Source: Methylocystaceae bacterium (GTDB lineage: Bacteria; Pseudomonadota; Alphaproteobacteria; Rhizobiales; Beijerinckiaceae). From it: a DNA stretch of 14,823 nucleotides. Position 1 is the stretch's first letter. The number at the start of each line of letters is the position of its first letter. Both the position numbers and the translations under genes were made by a program. The notes beneath the pieces are model-generated. The model saw only the letters and a list, made by a program, of their open reading frames with translations. It was not told where the DNA came from and did not search any database. Of this stretch, positions 1-6,123 are shown one piece after another. The stretch spans positions 1-14,823 of the forward strand of contig PLZT01000713.1 of the NCBI GenBank assembly GCA_003152255.1, written 5' to 3'.

Positions 1-219
1 CGTGGCCTTTGCTCGCTCGGATATGTTCAAGAGTGCGGTGGCGTCAGACTGTTTGATGATGACCGGCAATTTTGCCGGTCTAGGCGTGCGCTCATTGGCT
101 CGTCTGTCCCGACGTTGGCTTAACCGAAAATCATGTCGGAGCGGCGGTAAATTGACCCTTCTTTTTGCAAGTACCTTTTGCACCGACAAGCCCAACGAAA
201 TCAACACGCCGATTTTCAT
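1..219 (-). CDS. 5' part of a possible ParB-like/DNA-binding protein, cut by the window edge
   Basis: An open minus-strand frame starts at an ATG at 217-219 and runs off the left edge without a stop, giving about 73 residues. Its last visible part contains VIIKQSDATALLNISER. This resembles the helix-turn-helix segment 'Q-x-DAAxLLNVSxRS' common in ParB-like and plasmid or phage replication-region proteins. The preceding residues are basic (RRDRRANERTPRPAK). In such families this segment usually lies well inside the protein, so the real gene may start further upstream, where an in-frame stop at 247-249 blocks it; the copy may therefore be N-terminally decayed. No clear Shine-Dalgarno sequence precedes the ATG. 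The family call rests on one short motif and is tentative. Confidence 0.35.
   Translation of the reverse strand, partial: MKIGVLISLGLSVQKVLAKRRVNLPPLRHDFRLSQRRDRRANERTPRPAKLPVIIKQSDATALLNISERAKAT
61..80. repeat. 9-bp inverted repeat (hairpin)
   Basis: GACCGGCAA at 61-69 is perfectly complementary to TTGCCGGTC at 72-80 with a 2-nt centre. No T-run follows on either strand, so a terminator is not supported. It lies inside the edge minus-strand reading frame and may be incidental. Confidence 0.4.
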
Positions 220-353
220 GCGGAAGTTGTGAGTTTTGCAAACACCTCAGCGAAATTGTCGTAAAATTGGAATGGCATTCGCAACGCGAGTGAATACTTG
301 CATGGAGACGGCGTTTCATATCTGTCGGGTGCGATGATATAGCGGCGCACTAA

Positions 354-476
354 TCATCGGATCAGCTGGTTCTTTTCGACCTCTCCGCTGGAGAAGGCGT
401 CTGACCACGCAGCCCTTACCTCGGCCTCAAAAGCATCAAACTGCACGAGACTGTCGATTACATCGTATAACTCCAT
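354..476 (-). CDS. 40-aa acidic microprotein, unknown function
   Basis: A short minus-strand frame encodes 40 residues beginning MELYDVIDSLVQFDAFEAEV and ending in NQLIR. It is acidic, probably helical and has no membrane segment. The start is 17 nt downstream of the stop of the two-span membrane protein gene, which suggests co-transcription and possibly translational coupling. AAAAGG sits directly against the ATG, so the ribosome site is poor unless translation is coupled. The composition (regular hydrophobic spacing, few rare residues) looks protein-like. I do not recognise a family. A chance open frame remains possible. Confidence 0.4.
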   Translation of the reverse strand: MELYDVIDSLVQFDAFEAEVRAAWSDAFSSGEVEKNQLIR

Positions 477-493
477 CCTTTTACGTATAGAAT

Positions 494-856
494 CTATAAA
501 AAATATAAATGACAGTAATAATCCAATATATACACATATTCACGCGACGCCATGTCGTTAAGGCCGGAAACTATCAAGGCTGTAACCGCAGCAAGAATAG
601 TAAGATACCTAGAAAGCTGACATGTGTCCGTAATTTTACTTATATTTAGATACATATATTGAGGATCGTCTCGCATACGCTTGATGTACAAATACCTTTT
701 GATAGCAATTGAGCGCTTCTTTAGCGTTTTTTTCTGACGCGTATTTGAAAAATAAATAGAAATATCGTCCTGATAGCGCATCAGCAACAAAGAGCCGCCG
801 ATACTCAATACTACCCCGACAGGGAGAGCAATGTAGTTTGGAATATCGAAAGCCAT
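494..856 (-). CDS. Small two-span membrane protein, unknown function
   Basis: The product has 120 residues if started at the ATG at 854-856, which follows a strong GAGGTGAGG ribosome site; an upstream ATG in the same frame (925) lacks such a site and gives an unconvincing extension. The N-terminal part holds a membrane segment at about residues 8-28 (IALPVGVVLSIGGSLLLM). A long basic linker follows (TRQKKTLKKRSIAIKRYLYIKR), and a second segment lies at about 88-107 (YLTILAAVTALIVSGL). The positive linker suggests a cytoplasmic loop with both termini outside. The gene is clearly AT-rich compared with the chromosome to the right, in keeping with acquired DNA. A 40-aa frame follows 17 nt later. 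No family is recognised; small membrane proteins on mobile elements can be exclusion factors, toxins or partners of defence systems, but nothing here decides. Confidence 0.65.
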   Translation of the reverse strand: MAFDIPNYIALPVGVVLSIGGSLLLMRYQDDISIYFSNTRQKKTLKKRSIAIKRYLYIKRMRDDPQYMYLNISKITDTCQLSRYLTILAAVTALIVSGLNDMASREYVYILDYYCHLYFL

Positions 857-1025
857 GTCCTCACCTCGATAACCGAAAATAAGAAGCACGCATTGGCGTA
901 GACACTGCGATCTGGCATCGCTCAAGCGTCGCGCTTCCCCCTTCTCCCCGGGCTTCCTGCGACCTTTGCCAAAGGTTGCGACAATCCAGCTTCAAAGTCA
1001 CATAAGCCCCATTCCGTTGAATCGC

Positions 1026-1053
1026 AAAAACCCCGCCGGACGAACCGGCGGGG
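1026..1053 (-). terminator. Rho-independent terminator of the primase operon
   Basis: CCCCGCCGG at 1031-1039 pairs perfectly with CCGGCGGGG at 1045-1053 around the loop ACGAA. On the minus strand the stem is followed at once by five T residues (A-run at 1026-1030). The strength and orientation fit termination of transcription coming from the primase gene, about 280 nt upstream. Confidence 0.88.
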
Positions 1054-1236
1054 CGAGGGCGAGTGAAGGGAGCGAAGCCGATCCGGAGTTACGGACCCAC
1101 ATCGATCATTTCCGTGAGCCACGACCCCGAATCTGCGCCAACGGCGGTTGAAATGGTGGAGGTCGATCAGGAGTGGAATTATTTCGGCGAGCCGAGCGAT
1201 TTTGCCCCATGGACTTGGTGTTCATCAAGCTAAAAG

Positions 1237-1334
1237 TGGAGGTTGTGGAGGGAATGGAGGCAATTCCATAAAAAGTAAAACAGTAACGAAATATAATAAT
1301 TAAGGAAATGCCTCCATTGCCTCCACTACATCCA
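1237..1334. repeat. Symmetrical 9-bp repeats around an AT-rich spacer: candidate origin iterons
   Basis: TGGAGG occurs at 1237, 1246 and 1255, an exact 9-bp period. The reverse complement CCTCCA occurs at 1311 and 1320, with a one-mismatch copy (CATCCA) at 1329, again with a 9-bp period. The 23-bp blocks 1245-1267 and 1304-1326 are inverted repeats of each other with two mismatches, separated by 36 bp of A/T-rich sequence. The cluster sits exactly at the 3' end of the primase-helicase gene, where replication origins are often found in small replicons and satellites. Iteron or origin function is inference; a hairpin affecting mRNA or a regulator binding site are alternatives. Confidence 0.55.
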
Positions 1335-3500
1335 TCAATTCAGCGTAGAATATCGGTCGTCTGGTCTACCTGTGCCTCGGAATTCACTACCGCTATCCTT
1401 CAACACAACTCCTTTCCAGCCGTTGCCTTTCGCGGTCTTGTGTGGCTGGAGGTTCTTTTTACCTAAGCACTTGCCGAACAATGGCGACGACAAAGGCTCG
1501 ATCCCGCTGTCGCGACACCACATTTCGTAAGCTTCAAAGAGTTGGCGGGTCATCGTGAACCTCTTTCCAACGAAATCACAACACTCGGTCAAAAACATGC
1601 CCACCGTGTCGGCACCGGCGCGATAATCCCGAAGCTCGTCGGCCACCGCGCCAGGTTCGGTAAGTCCGCTCCCACCAGGATGTTTCCCACGTGCCGCCTC
1701 ATATTCCCCGTGACACTCAATAAGAAAATTCAAAATGCCGTCGCGTTCTTCCAACAATTTCTCCTTTAGGTCTGGATCACGGCGACACTCGGGAAATGTG
1801 ACGCGGAAGGGAATGAGCTTGATGCGTCGCCATATCGCCTCTTCAACACCGACGATTTCCGGCAATTCATTCGTCACCAGCACGAGCTTGAATCGCGGAT
1901 CGTAGGTTCGGGGCTTGCCATAGATTGGACGACAGGAGATGGCGTCCCCGCCAGTCATGTTTTTGATTTTGGCCTCGGCGAGTTTGGAACCCGCCTCTCC
2001 CTCCGTTGCGGTGACGAGTCGTTTGCCTTCATGGGCGGCGAGGTCGTAGCTGTTTTCGTTCCCATATTTGGTTTGCATGAGCGTGTTCATCGGCGTGGAA
2101 CCGGCGTAGTCACCAAGCACGCTACGGAGAATCGAAAAGAAGGTCGATTTGCCGTTGGCTCCGCTTCCTATCGCGATGAAGATCACTTGCTCGCCGGTGT
2201 TTCCGGTCAGCATGTATCCCATGATCCGGCGAAGGTAGTGACACAGCCCCGTATCGCCTCTGGTGATTTCCTCCAAAAACTTCTTGAACCTGGGACAATC
2301 GGCGTTTGGATCATAGGTCGCCGCAAACCGTTTCGTCACGATAGAAGAGGGGTTCTCGATCAGCGTTTTGATTCGCAAATCGAACACGCCATTCTTCATC
2401 CCGAACAGGAGCGGGTCGGAATCGAAGCTCCTTGCATCCTCGATCAGAAGAGGACGCGCCATGGTCATGATGTTTTTGACGCCCGCCGCCGATTGGAACC
2501 GCTTCAAGTCCTTGGCGTGGAATTGTCTCGTCAAGGATTCCGCCATCGCTTGAACGTGCCCTTGAATCTCAACGTCGGTCACCGGAACGTAGACGCCACA
2601 TTGGCGTCGATAAAACTGCTCGGCTAGAGGGTCGTAAATGATCTTGTCCTTGTGTTCGGCGACAAAGACGTTTGCACATTCCAAATCCGTTTCAAGCGAC
2701 ATCCCGTTCGGCCGCGTCGCCGATGGCGTCTTCTCGTGGTAGCCAAGCCATTTCGCCAAACACTCTGTCGTAGACTTATCCGTCAATTCGGTAAGGCGCG
2801 GGAGTCCAAAAGGAATCTCCAGCTCATACGTATCTTTGACGCAACGTAGGCGGTCGTCGATTTCATTATCGCTGTGGGCGCGAGTAAGTTTTTCAATGAA
2901 GGATTCGGTTCGTTCTTGTGGCCATCGGACGCGAGAGAGCAAGCCAGATAACGCCAATGTAATACCGTGGCGGTTGCCGAGATGGTACGATGGAGAGATT
3001 TCAGTCGCGACGGCTAGTTCGACCACCGCGTTTTCGAGTTCGTCCCATGGGATTGTTGTGGGAACTTCCGCCTTGTCGAACTCGACCTGTTCACCGGAGC
3101 CGTGGTGTAGGGACGAAGGAAAAACCGTTTGCCCACCATTCCCTCGCAATTCGATAACCACGCCACCGTCGTCCTTCCATTGCATGGTCCTCCCGGGTTC
3201 CGGGCATTTGTAAATCCGGTGGCTACGAAGTTTGGATTTACGCCCGAAAACCATCTCGGTTTGCGGGAGGAAGAAATCGGCCAACGGTAGTGCCTCCACG
3301 CGGTCGATATCGACATCGACCATGCCGTCGGAAGGTTCACCGAGCACGACTCCAATGTTGCATGAGCCGTTTGGGTCCAGAGCATCAGGGTGAGATTGGC
3401 GTAGTTTTTGCCATTCGGAAGGAGACGGCACTTTTCCTTTCAATGGAATAAGAACCGCGTTAAGTGAAGTCAGAATTTGGATAACGTCTTGTCTAGTCAT
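1335..3500 (-). CDS. Prim-Pol / D5-type SF3 helicase, replication initiator
   Basis: This 721-aa protein combines an archaeo-eukaryotic-type primase domain with a superfamily 3 helicase, as in P4-alpha and D5-like replication proteins of phages, satellites and plasmids. Its expected role is origin melting and primer synthesis. The Prim-Pol domain has VDVDID (Asp62, 64, 66), RSHRIY with His94 and IELRGNGGQ (Glu117), the expected metal and nucleotide residues. The helicase has Walker A GSGANGKST (445-453, Lys451), Walker B near KRLVTATEGE and motif C LVTNE around Asn544, followed by WRRIKLIPF. A winged-helix-like C-terminus (FTMTRQLFEAYEMWC) ends the protein. The start is well set: GGAG lies 7 nt before the ATG. 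The length is normal and the frame intact. AlpA lies upstream; repeats and a terminator lie downstream. Confidence 0.93.
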   Translation of the reverse strand: MTRQDVIQILTSLNAVLIPLKGKVPSPSEWQKLRQSHPDALDPNGSCNIGVVLGEPSDGMVDVDIDRVEALPLADFFLPQTEMVFGRKSKLRSHRIYKCPEPGRTMQWKDDGGVVIELRGNGGQTVFPSSLHHGSGEQVEFDKAEVPTTIPWDELENAVVELAVATEISPSYHLGNRHGITLALSGLLSRVRWPQERTESFIEKLTRAHSDNEIDDRLRCVKDTYELEIPFGLPRLTELTDKSTTECLAKWLGYHEKTPSATRPNGMSLETDLECANVFVAEHKDKIIYDPLAEQFYRRQCGVYVPVTDVEIQGHVQAMAESLTRQFHAKDLKRFQSAAGVKNIMTMARPLLIEDARSFDSDPLLFGMKNGVFDLRIKTLIENPSSIVTKRFAATYDPNADCPRFKKFLEEITRGDTGLCHYLRRIMGYMLTGNTGEQVIFIAIGSGANGKSTFFSILRSVLGDYAGSTPMNTLMQTKYGNENSYDLAAHEGKRLVTATEGEAGSKLAEAKIKNMTGGDAISCRPIYGKPRTYDPRFKLVLVTNELPEIVGVEEAIWRRIKLIPFRVTFPECRRDPDLKEKLLEERDGILNFLIECHGEYEAARGKHPGGSGLTEPGAVADELRDYRAGADTVGMFLTECCDFVGKRFTMTRQLFEAYEMWCRDSGIEPLSSPLFGKCLGKKNLQPHKTAKGNGWKGVVLKDSGSEFRGTGRPDDRYSTLN

Positions 3501-3554
3501 ATAAATACTCCGTAAGTAAGTGGTTAGAAAAATATAACGTCAATAATAATACAT

Positions 3555-3594
3555 TCGGTCGAACTACGTTCATTTGCGGGACGGGTTCGACCGA
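3555..3594. repeat. 10-bp inverted repeat between alpA-like and primase genes
   Basis: TCGGTCGAAC at 3555-3564 is a perfect inverted copy of GTTCGACCGA at 3585-3594, with a 20-bp spacer. It lies just past the stop of the alpA-like gene and about 55 bp before the primase start. A two-site operator, possibly for AlpA, or a partial terminator are both possible. Confidence 0.45.
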
Positions 3595-3598
3595 TTTG

Positions 3599-3799
3599 TT
3601 ATCCTGTCCCGCGATCCAACAAGGCGAGCACGTCTCGTTCTCGCCATGCCGAAATGCGGCGACCGAGTTTCACGGGTGGCGGAAATCTTCCGTCTTTAAT
3701 CCCCGCATACCAAGATGATCGCGAGATTGGTATGCAAGCTAAAACATCATTGATGCGAATTAGGCGTTCGGCGGTCTGTTTCTGTTCGTTCTTTCTCAA
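3599..3799 (-). CDS. AlpA-family DNA-binding regulator/excisionase
   Basis: The 66-aa product matches the AlpA / helix-turn-helix type 17 family: RLIRINDVLACIPISRSSWYAGIKDGRFPPPVKLG followed, after an arginine pair, by SAWRERDVLALLD is the usual layout of a helix-turn-helix plus wing. AlpA proteins activate integrase genes or act as excisionase-like directionality factors in P4-type satellites and integrative elements. The start codon is TTG (3797-3799), supported by a strong AGGAG placed 6 nt upstream. The gene is complete. It precedes the primase gene on the same strand with a 98-bp gap containing an inverted repeat, which suggests that the pair is co-regulated. No integrase is seen in the window, so the target of regulation is unknown. 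Confidence 0.88.
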   Translation of the reverse strand: MRKNEQKQTAERLIRINDVLACIPISRSSWYAGIKDGRFPPPVKLGRRISAWRERDVLALLDRGTG

Positions 3800-3856
3800 G
3801 CCGTTCTCCTAAAATAAAATTGCATCGCATCGAGAAGTCGTTCCGTTCAAAAAAGT

Positions 3857-3875
3857 CATGTGTGAAAAACACGTG
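3857..3875. promoter_or_regulatory. Small hairpin/operator candidate upstream of the alpA-like gene
   Basis: CATGTGT (3857-3863) and ACACGTG (3869-3875) form a 7-bp stem with one G-T pair and a 5-nt centre, about 58 bp before the TTG start of the alpA-like gene. The position suits an operator, but the signal is short and clear promoter boxes are not seen. Confidence 0.2.
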
Positions 3876-3999
3876 GTAAAACGGTCTCGTTCTCATTGCG
3901 ACGTACCTATTTATATTCGGACAATCTTTAACGCCGCTCCTGAAATCAAGTCTCGCTTACTCGACCTTCTGGGAGCACGATACGAAATATCTTATCCGC

Positions 4000-4362
4000 A
4001 TGATCGGAGATATGGAGCCTAACCACGCCGACTGTTCGGTGAACCAGTCATGCCTGACGCACATTTCGAACGAGTGCCAAATTCTCGATATGGAGGCGAT
4101 GGCGTATGAGGCGAGAATACTCTTGAAGCGCCTATGCGAGTCGGAGGTGATGCCGGCCACACGGCGCGAGTCGGTGCTGGCGGGCCACCCCGATGACGAG
4201 GGCCAAGGCGGACGGACAACCAACAACCTTGGGGTAGCGTCCGTCCGTCCGCCCTCGTGGCGGGTTAGAGGCTCTTGGCGCTTTCCGTTCGATGGAATGA
4301 GAACCGCGTTAAGTTTTCTTCGCCACGTCACCCAATTTAAACTCATATGTCTGCTCCTGTAA
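4000..4362 (+). CDS. Possible plus-strand gene or gene remnant, unknown function
   Basis: The plus frame is open from 3880 to a stop at 4360-4362. Between the ATG at 4000 and 4200 I hand-counted about 60% GC at codon position 1, 39% at position 2 and 78% at position 3, the pattern expected of a real gene in a GC-rich bacterium. The other frames there do not read like protein. The predicted sequence is Cys-containing and helical (ISNECQILDMEAMAYEARIL, then LLKRLCESE). The reading also looks protein-like before the ATG (YSTFWEHDTKYLIR), yet no good start codon or ribosome site is present. After 4200 it enters a large inverted repeat and the 3' end of the clamp-loader gene on the other strand, so the last 50 residues are doubtful. 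It may be a fragment of a chromosomal gene or cargo. No family is recognised. Confidence 0.3.
   Translation: MIGDMEPNHADCSVNQSCLTHISNECQILDMEAMAYEARILLKRLCESEVMPATRRESVLAGHPDDEGQGGRTTNNLGVASVRPPSWRVRGSWRFPFDGMRTALSFLRHVTQFKLICLLL
4196..4258. repeat. Large imperfect inverted repeat
   Basis: GGCGGACGGAC at 4207-4217 is a perfect inverted copy of 4243-4253. Flanking ACGAGGG (4196-4202) and CCCTCGT (4252-4258) extend the arms with a small bulge. The centre is about 25 bp. No T-run follows. It sits just beyond the primase-like relic and could mark a recombination junction or act as a structural element. Confidence 0.5.
4277..4346 (-). pseudogene. Relic of a primase N-terminus
   Basis: On the minus strand this stretch reads LNAVLIPSNGK, nearly the same as residues 13-23 of the complete primase (LNAVLIPLKGK). 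At DNA level 4282-4314 matches 3433-3465 at 30 of 33 positions, with the match fading beyond. The frame continues without further similarity to the primase, into the inverted repeat. The matching block begins at the stop codon of the clamp-loader gene, so part of it forms that stop. The best reading is a leftover of a second primase copy, or the scar of a recombination between primase and clamp-loader genes. Confidence 0.5.
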
Positions 4363-4983
4363 GCCTAGTTCCCATTCAAGCGCGTTGGCTACTCTTCTCA
4401 GATCAGGGAAATAGGCGCACACGATTTCCCTGAGACGCTTGGGATCGTAAGAATAGCCATTCTCTTTCAGCTTTTGTTCGTAGCGACCAATCACCGTCTC
4501 CACTACTTCACGCGCTCTAGTTCGCGAAACGTCGAAGCAAATTGGATGACAACGAGAAAGAATGGCCGGGGTGAGGCTCTTTATTTCGTTGGCCGTCAAA
4601 AGGAACCGAGTATTATCGGACACCCGTTCGATTATATACCTCAGAGACCCTTGAACCTCCTTGCTCATGTGGTCGGCCTCGTCGATAAAACAGATTTTCG
4701 GGCCCCCGTATAACGAGCACGTAGAGGCAAATCCTTCGATGTGTCTTAACATCGACTTATCGCCATGATTGAATGAGCCGTTTATCTCGTAGTAATCGGC
4801 GTTAAATTCCCGAAGGAGTATTCGACAGGCCGATGTTTTGCCGATGCCAGGCTTCCCATAGAAGAGAAGGTTTTGTATGGAACGCGATTCAACCACCCGC
4901 TCTAGCAAGCTTCGTATGTTCTCTTGCAAAACTAAATCAGCCAGAGTCTGCGGACGAAGGATTTCTGACAGCAACGGTTTCAT
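4309..4983 (-). CDS. AAA+ clamp-loader small-subunit-like ATPase (T4 gp44/RFC type), collar missing
   Basis: The 224-aa protein has the layout of phage T4 gp44 and archaeal/eukaryotic RFC small subunits, which load ring-shaped sliding clamps onto primed DNA. It shows an N-terminal LRPQTLADLV box, Walker A GKPGIGKT (43-50), FNADYYEINGS, Walker B CFIDEAD (98-104), sensor 1 LTAN (129-132) and the SRC motif with the arginine finger (143-145). A lid domain ends in YFPDLRRVANALEWEL. RFC small subunits and gp44 are about 320 aa; the C-terminal collar domain that holds the ring together is absent here. The stop codon lies in DNA copied from, or shared with, the primase gene, so truncation by recombination is likely. 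Bacterial host clamp loaders (DnaX, HolA, HolB) look different, pointing to phage origin. The ribosome site is weak. Confidence 0.85.
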   Translation of the reverse strand: MKPLLSEILRPQTLADLVLQENIRSLLERVVESRSIQNLLFYGKPGIGKTSACRILLREFNADYYEINGSFNHGDKSMLRHIEGFASTCSLYGGPKICFIDEADHMSKEVQGSLRYIIERVSDNTRFLLTANEIKSLTPAILSRCHPICFDVSRTRAREVVETVIGRYEQKLKENGYSYDPKRLREIVCAYFPDLRRVANALEWELGLQEQTYEFKLGDVAKKT

Positions 4984-5069
4984 GTTCTGTACGCTTTCTA
5001 CTTAACTACGGTGAATTTTCCGGCTTCTTAACCTCGATAGCCTCTTGCATAAGGCGGCGTTTTAGACCG

Positions 5070-5750
5070 CTAATGGCCGTTGAGATTTTCCCTCAACGCA
5101 GCGACGACCGATTTAGGGTTTGCCGTCTCGATCAAGGTTATGAGCCGGGGCAGTTCCCCATCTTCTGCCTTGTCTAAAAGCCAGGCCGCGTATTCATCCA
5201 CAGCGCGTTCAGCGTCCTCTCTCTTCTCCGCAACACGTCCAAAACCACGGTTGAGTTCAATGTTTTCGTCAATCTCCCTTGCCGTAATGAACGGGGTGAG
5301 ACTTTGAGCCACACGGTCGAACTTATCCGGAGGCAACGCAGCAAGTTTGTAGACCGTCGTCCAGTTGCTTGGAAGCTTTTCCATGTACGGTTCGAAGCGA
5401 GTTGCCGCCTCTCCGATCTTGGTGAACTTCTTGTAGACCGGCCCTCCTTTTGGAATACCGACCAGTTCGCAGAAAATCTTGAACTCCGCTGTGCTGAGCT
5501 TTTCCTCTGCTTCAACCAGCGTCATGGCGAGGCCGATGATGCCGTCGGCTGTTTGCCGAGCGAACCCACGGTAGCGGTCCACGTAATGTGCCACCTCGGC
5601 GCTTAGCGTCTCAGTTCCATTTGGAACCTTGAACGGTGCTGGCGTCGGCTCTGGACACGGGGCGCTCTCAGGTTCCCGAGGCGGCGGTGTGTTCTCCTGA
5701 TCGATTTGGGTTTCGGCGTCGAACGCCGGGATATTCAGTCTGCCTTCCAT
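5070..5750 (-). CDS. Unrecognised replication-region protein with Pro-rich linker
   Basis: The start at 5748-5750 (226 aa) is preferred because GGAG lies 7 nt before the ATG; an upstream in-frame ATG at 5780 adds ten unconvincing residues. Residues 22-43 form a proline-rich linker (PPPREPESAPCPEPTPAP). The rest is helical: a segment around AMTLVEAEEKLSTAEFKIFC followed by KFTKIGEAATRFEPYMEKLP and LPPDKFDRVAQSLTPF recalls the 'lKeaKexLxHGeFxxw' layout of DUF3102-type phage and plasmid proteins, with a charged C-terminal helix. That similarity is weak. It is the first gene of the minus-strand group, 86 bp before the clamp-loader-like gene, so a DNA-binding or partition-like task in the same replicon is plausible but unproven. 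Confidence 0.72.
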   Translation of the reverse strand: MEGRLNIPAFDAETQIDQENTPPPREPESAPCPEPTPAPFKVPNGTETLSAEVAHYVDRYRGFARQTADGIIGLAMTLVEAEEKLSTAEFKIFCELVGIPKGGPVYKKFTKIGEAATRFEPYMEKLPSNWTTVYKLAALPPDKFDRVAQSLTPFITAREIDENIELNRGFGRVAEKREDAERAVDEYAAWLLDKAEDGELPRLITLIETANPKSVVAALRENLNGH

Positions 5751-5889
5751 TTGTCTCTCCACGTGTAGGAAGGGTGGCAACTCGCGACGATTCGCCTTCG
5801 ACAGTTAGATCGCGTCAGGTGTCGCGGTTATAGCGTATAGATAGGGGTACGCGGAGGTTGTTCAAGCCCAAAAATGACAATACGGCTAA

Positions 5890-5903
5890 ATAAAACGTTT
5901 TAT
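5890..5903. promoter_or_regulatory. 14-bp perfect palindrome, candidate operator
   Basis: ATAAAACGTTTTAT is a perfect palindrome, 140 bp upstream of the first gene of the minus-strand replication group, within AT-rich DNA. It resembles the binding site of a dimeric repressor. No cognate regulator is identified. Confidence 0.35.
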
Positions 5904-6105
5904 CTTGGAGATATACTTGAGCCTTATTATTATAATCCGTCATTAAACTTTAATTATAATTGAATTATGCATCATAACTTCTCGTTTCTCTGTCACATCT
6001 ATTTTAATATCAACGAAACTATCAATTTAGTTTTTTCATACGTTAAATATAACTGCGTATTTCAGCTAAACTCTGACGAAGTACGCATTTAGTTCTGCCA
6101 AAGTT

Positions 6106-6123
6106 CGACACGAGTACGTGTCG
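6106..6123. repeat. 7-bp hairpin
   Basis: CGACACG (6106-6112) and CGTGTCG (6117-6123) are perfectly complementary around AGTA. No T-run follows on either strand, so this is more likely a protein-binding site than a terminator. Confidence 0.3.

Larger units (their letters stand above)
857..1334. other. Intergenic region with terminator and repeat cluster
   Basis: This 478-bp stretch has no convincing gene. The open frames at 922-1122 (minus) and 966-1151 (plus) run through the terminator hairpin and have no ribosome site. It holds the terminator at 1026-1053, an isolated TGGAGG at 1157-1162, and the symmetrical repeat cluster at 1237-1334. The promoter for the two-span protein gene should lie between 857 and 1025, but I cannot point to clear -35/-10 boxes. 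Confidence 0.6.

Noticed and set aside
2..232. Plus-strand frame of 76 residues at the left edge
   Set aside because: Its opposite strand reads a more convincing helix-turn-helix motif; the plus translation is low in structure and has no ribosome site in view.
131..319. Minus-strand 62-residue frame upstream of the edge gene
   Set aside because: Cys- and Ser-rich translation without a ribosome site; probably a chance frame, although it could be a frame-shifted upstream part of the edge gene.
1122..1215. Possible 39-aa minus-strand microprotein (MNTKSMGQNRS start) after the primase
   Set aside because: No ribosome site and no conserved feature; composition is biased to Pro/Arg as expected of random GC-rich frames.
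2031..2627. Plus-strand 198-residue frame
   Set aside because: Antisense shadow of the primase-helicase gene, whose motifs fix the coding strand.
3957..4346. Minus-strand 129-residue frame as a complete gene
   Set aside because: Only its first 20 or so residues resemble the primase; the remainder is opposite to a frame with better coding periodicity. Recorded as a relic instead.
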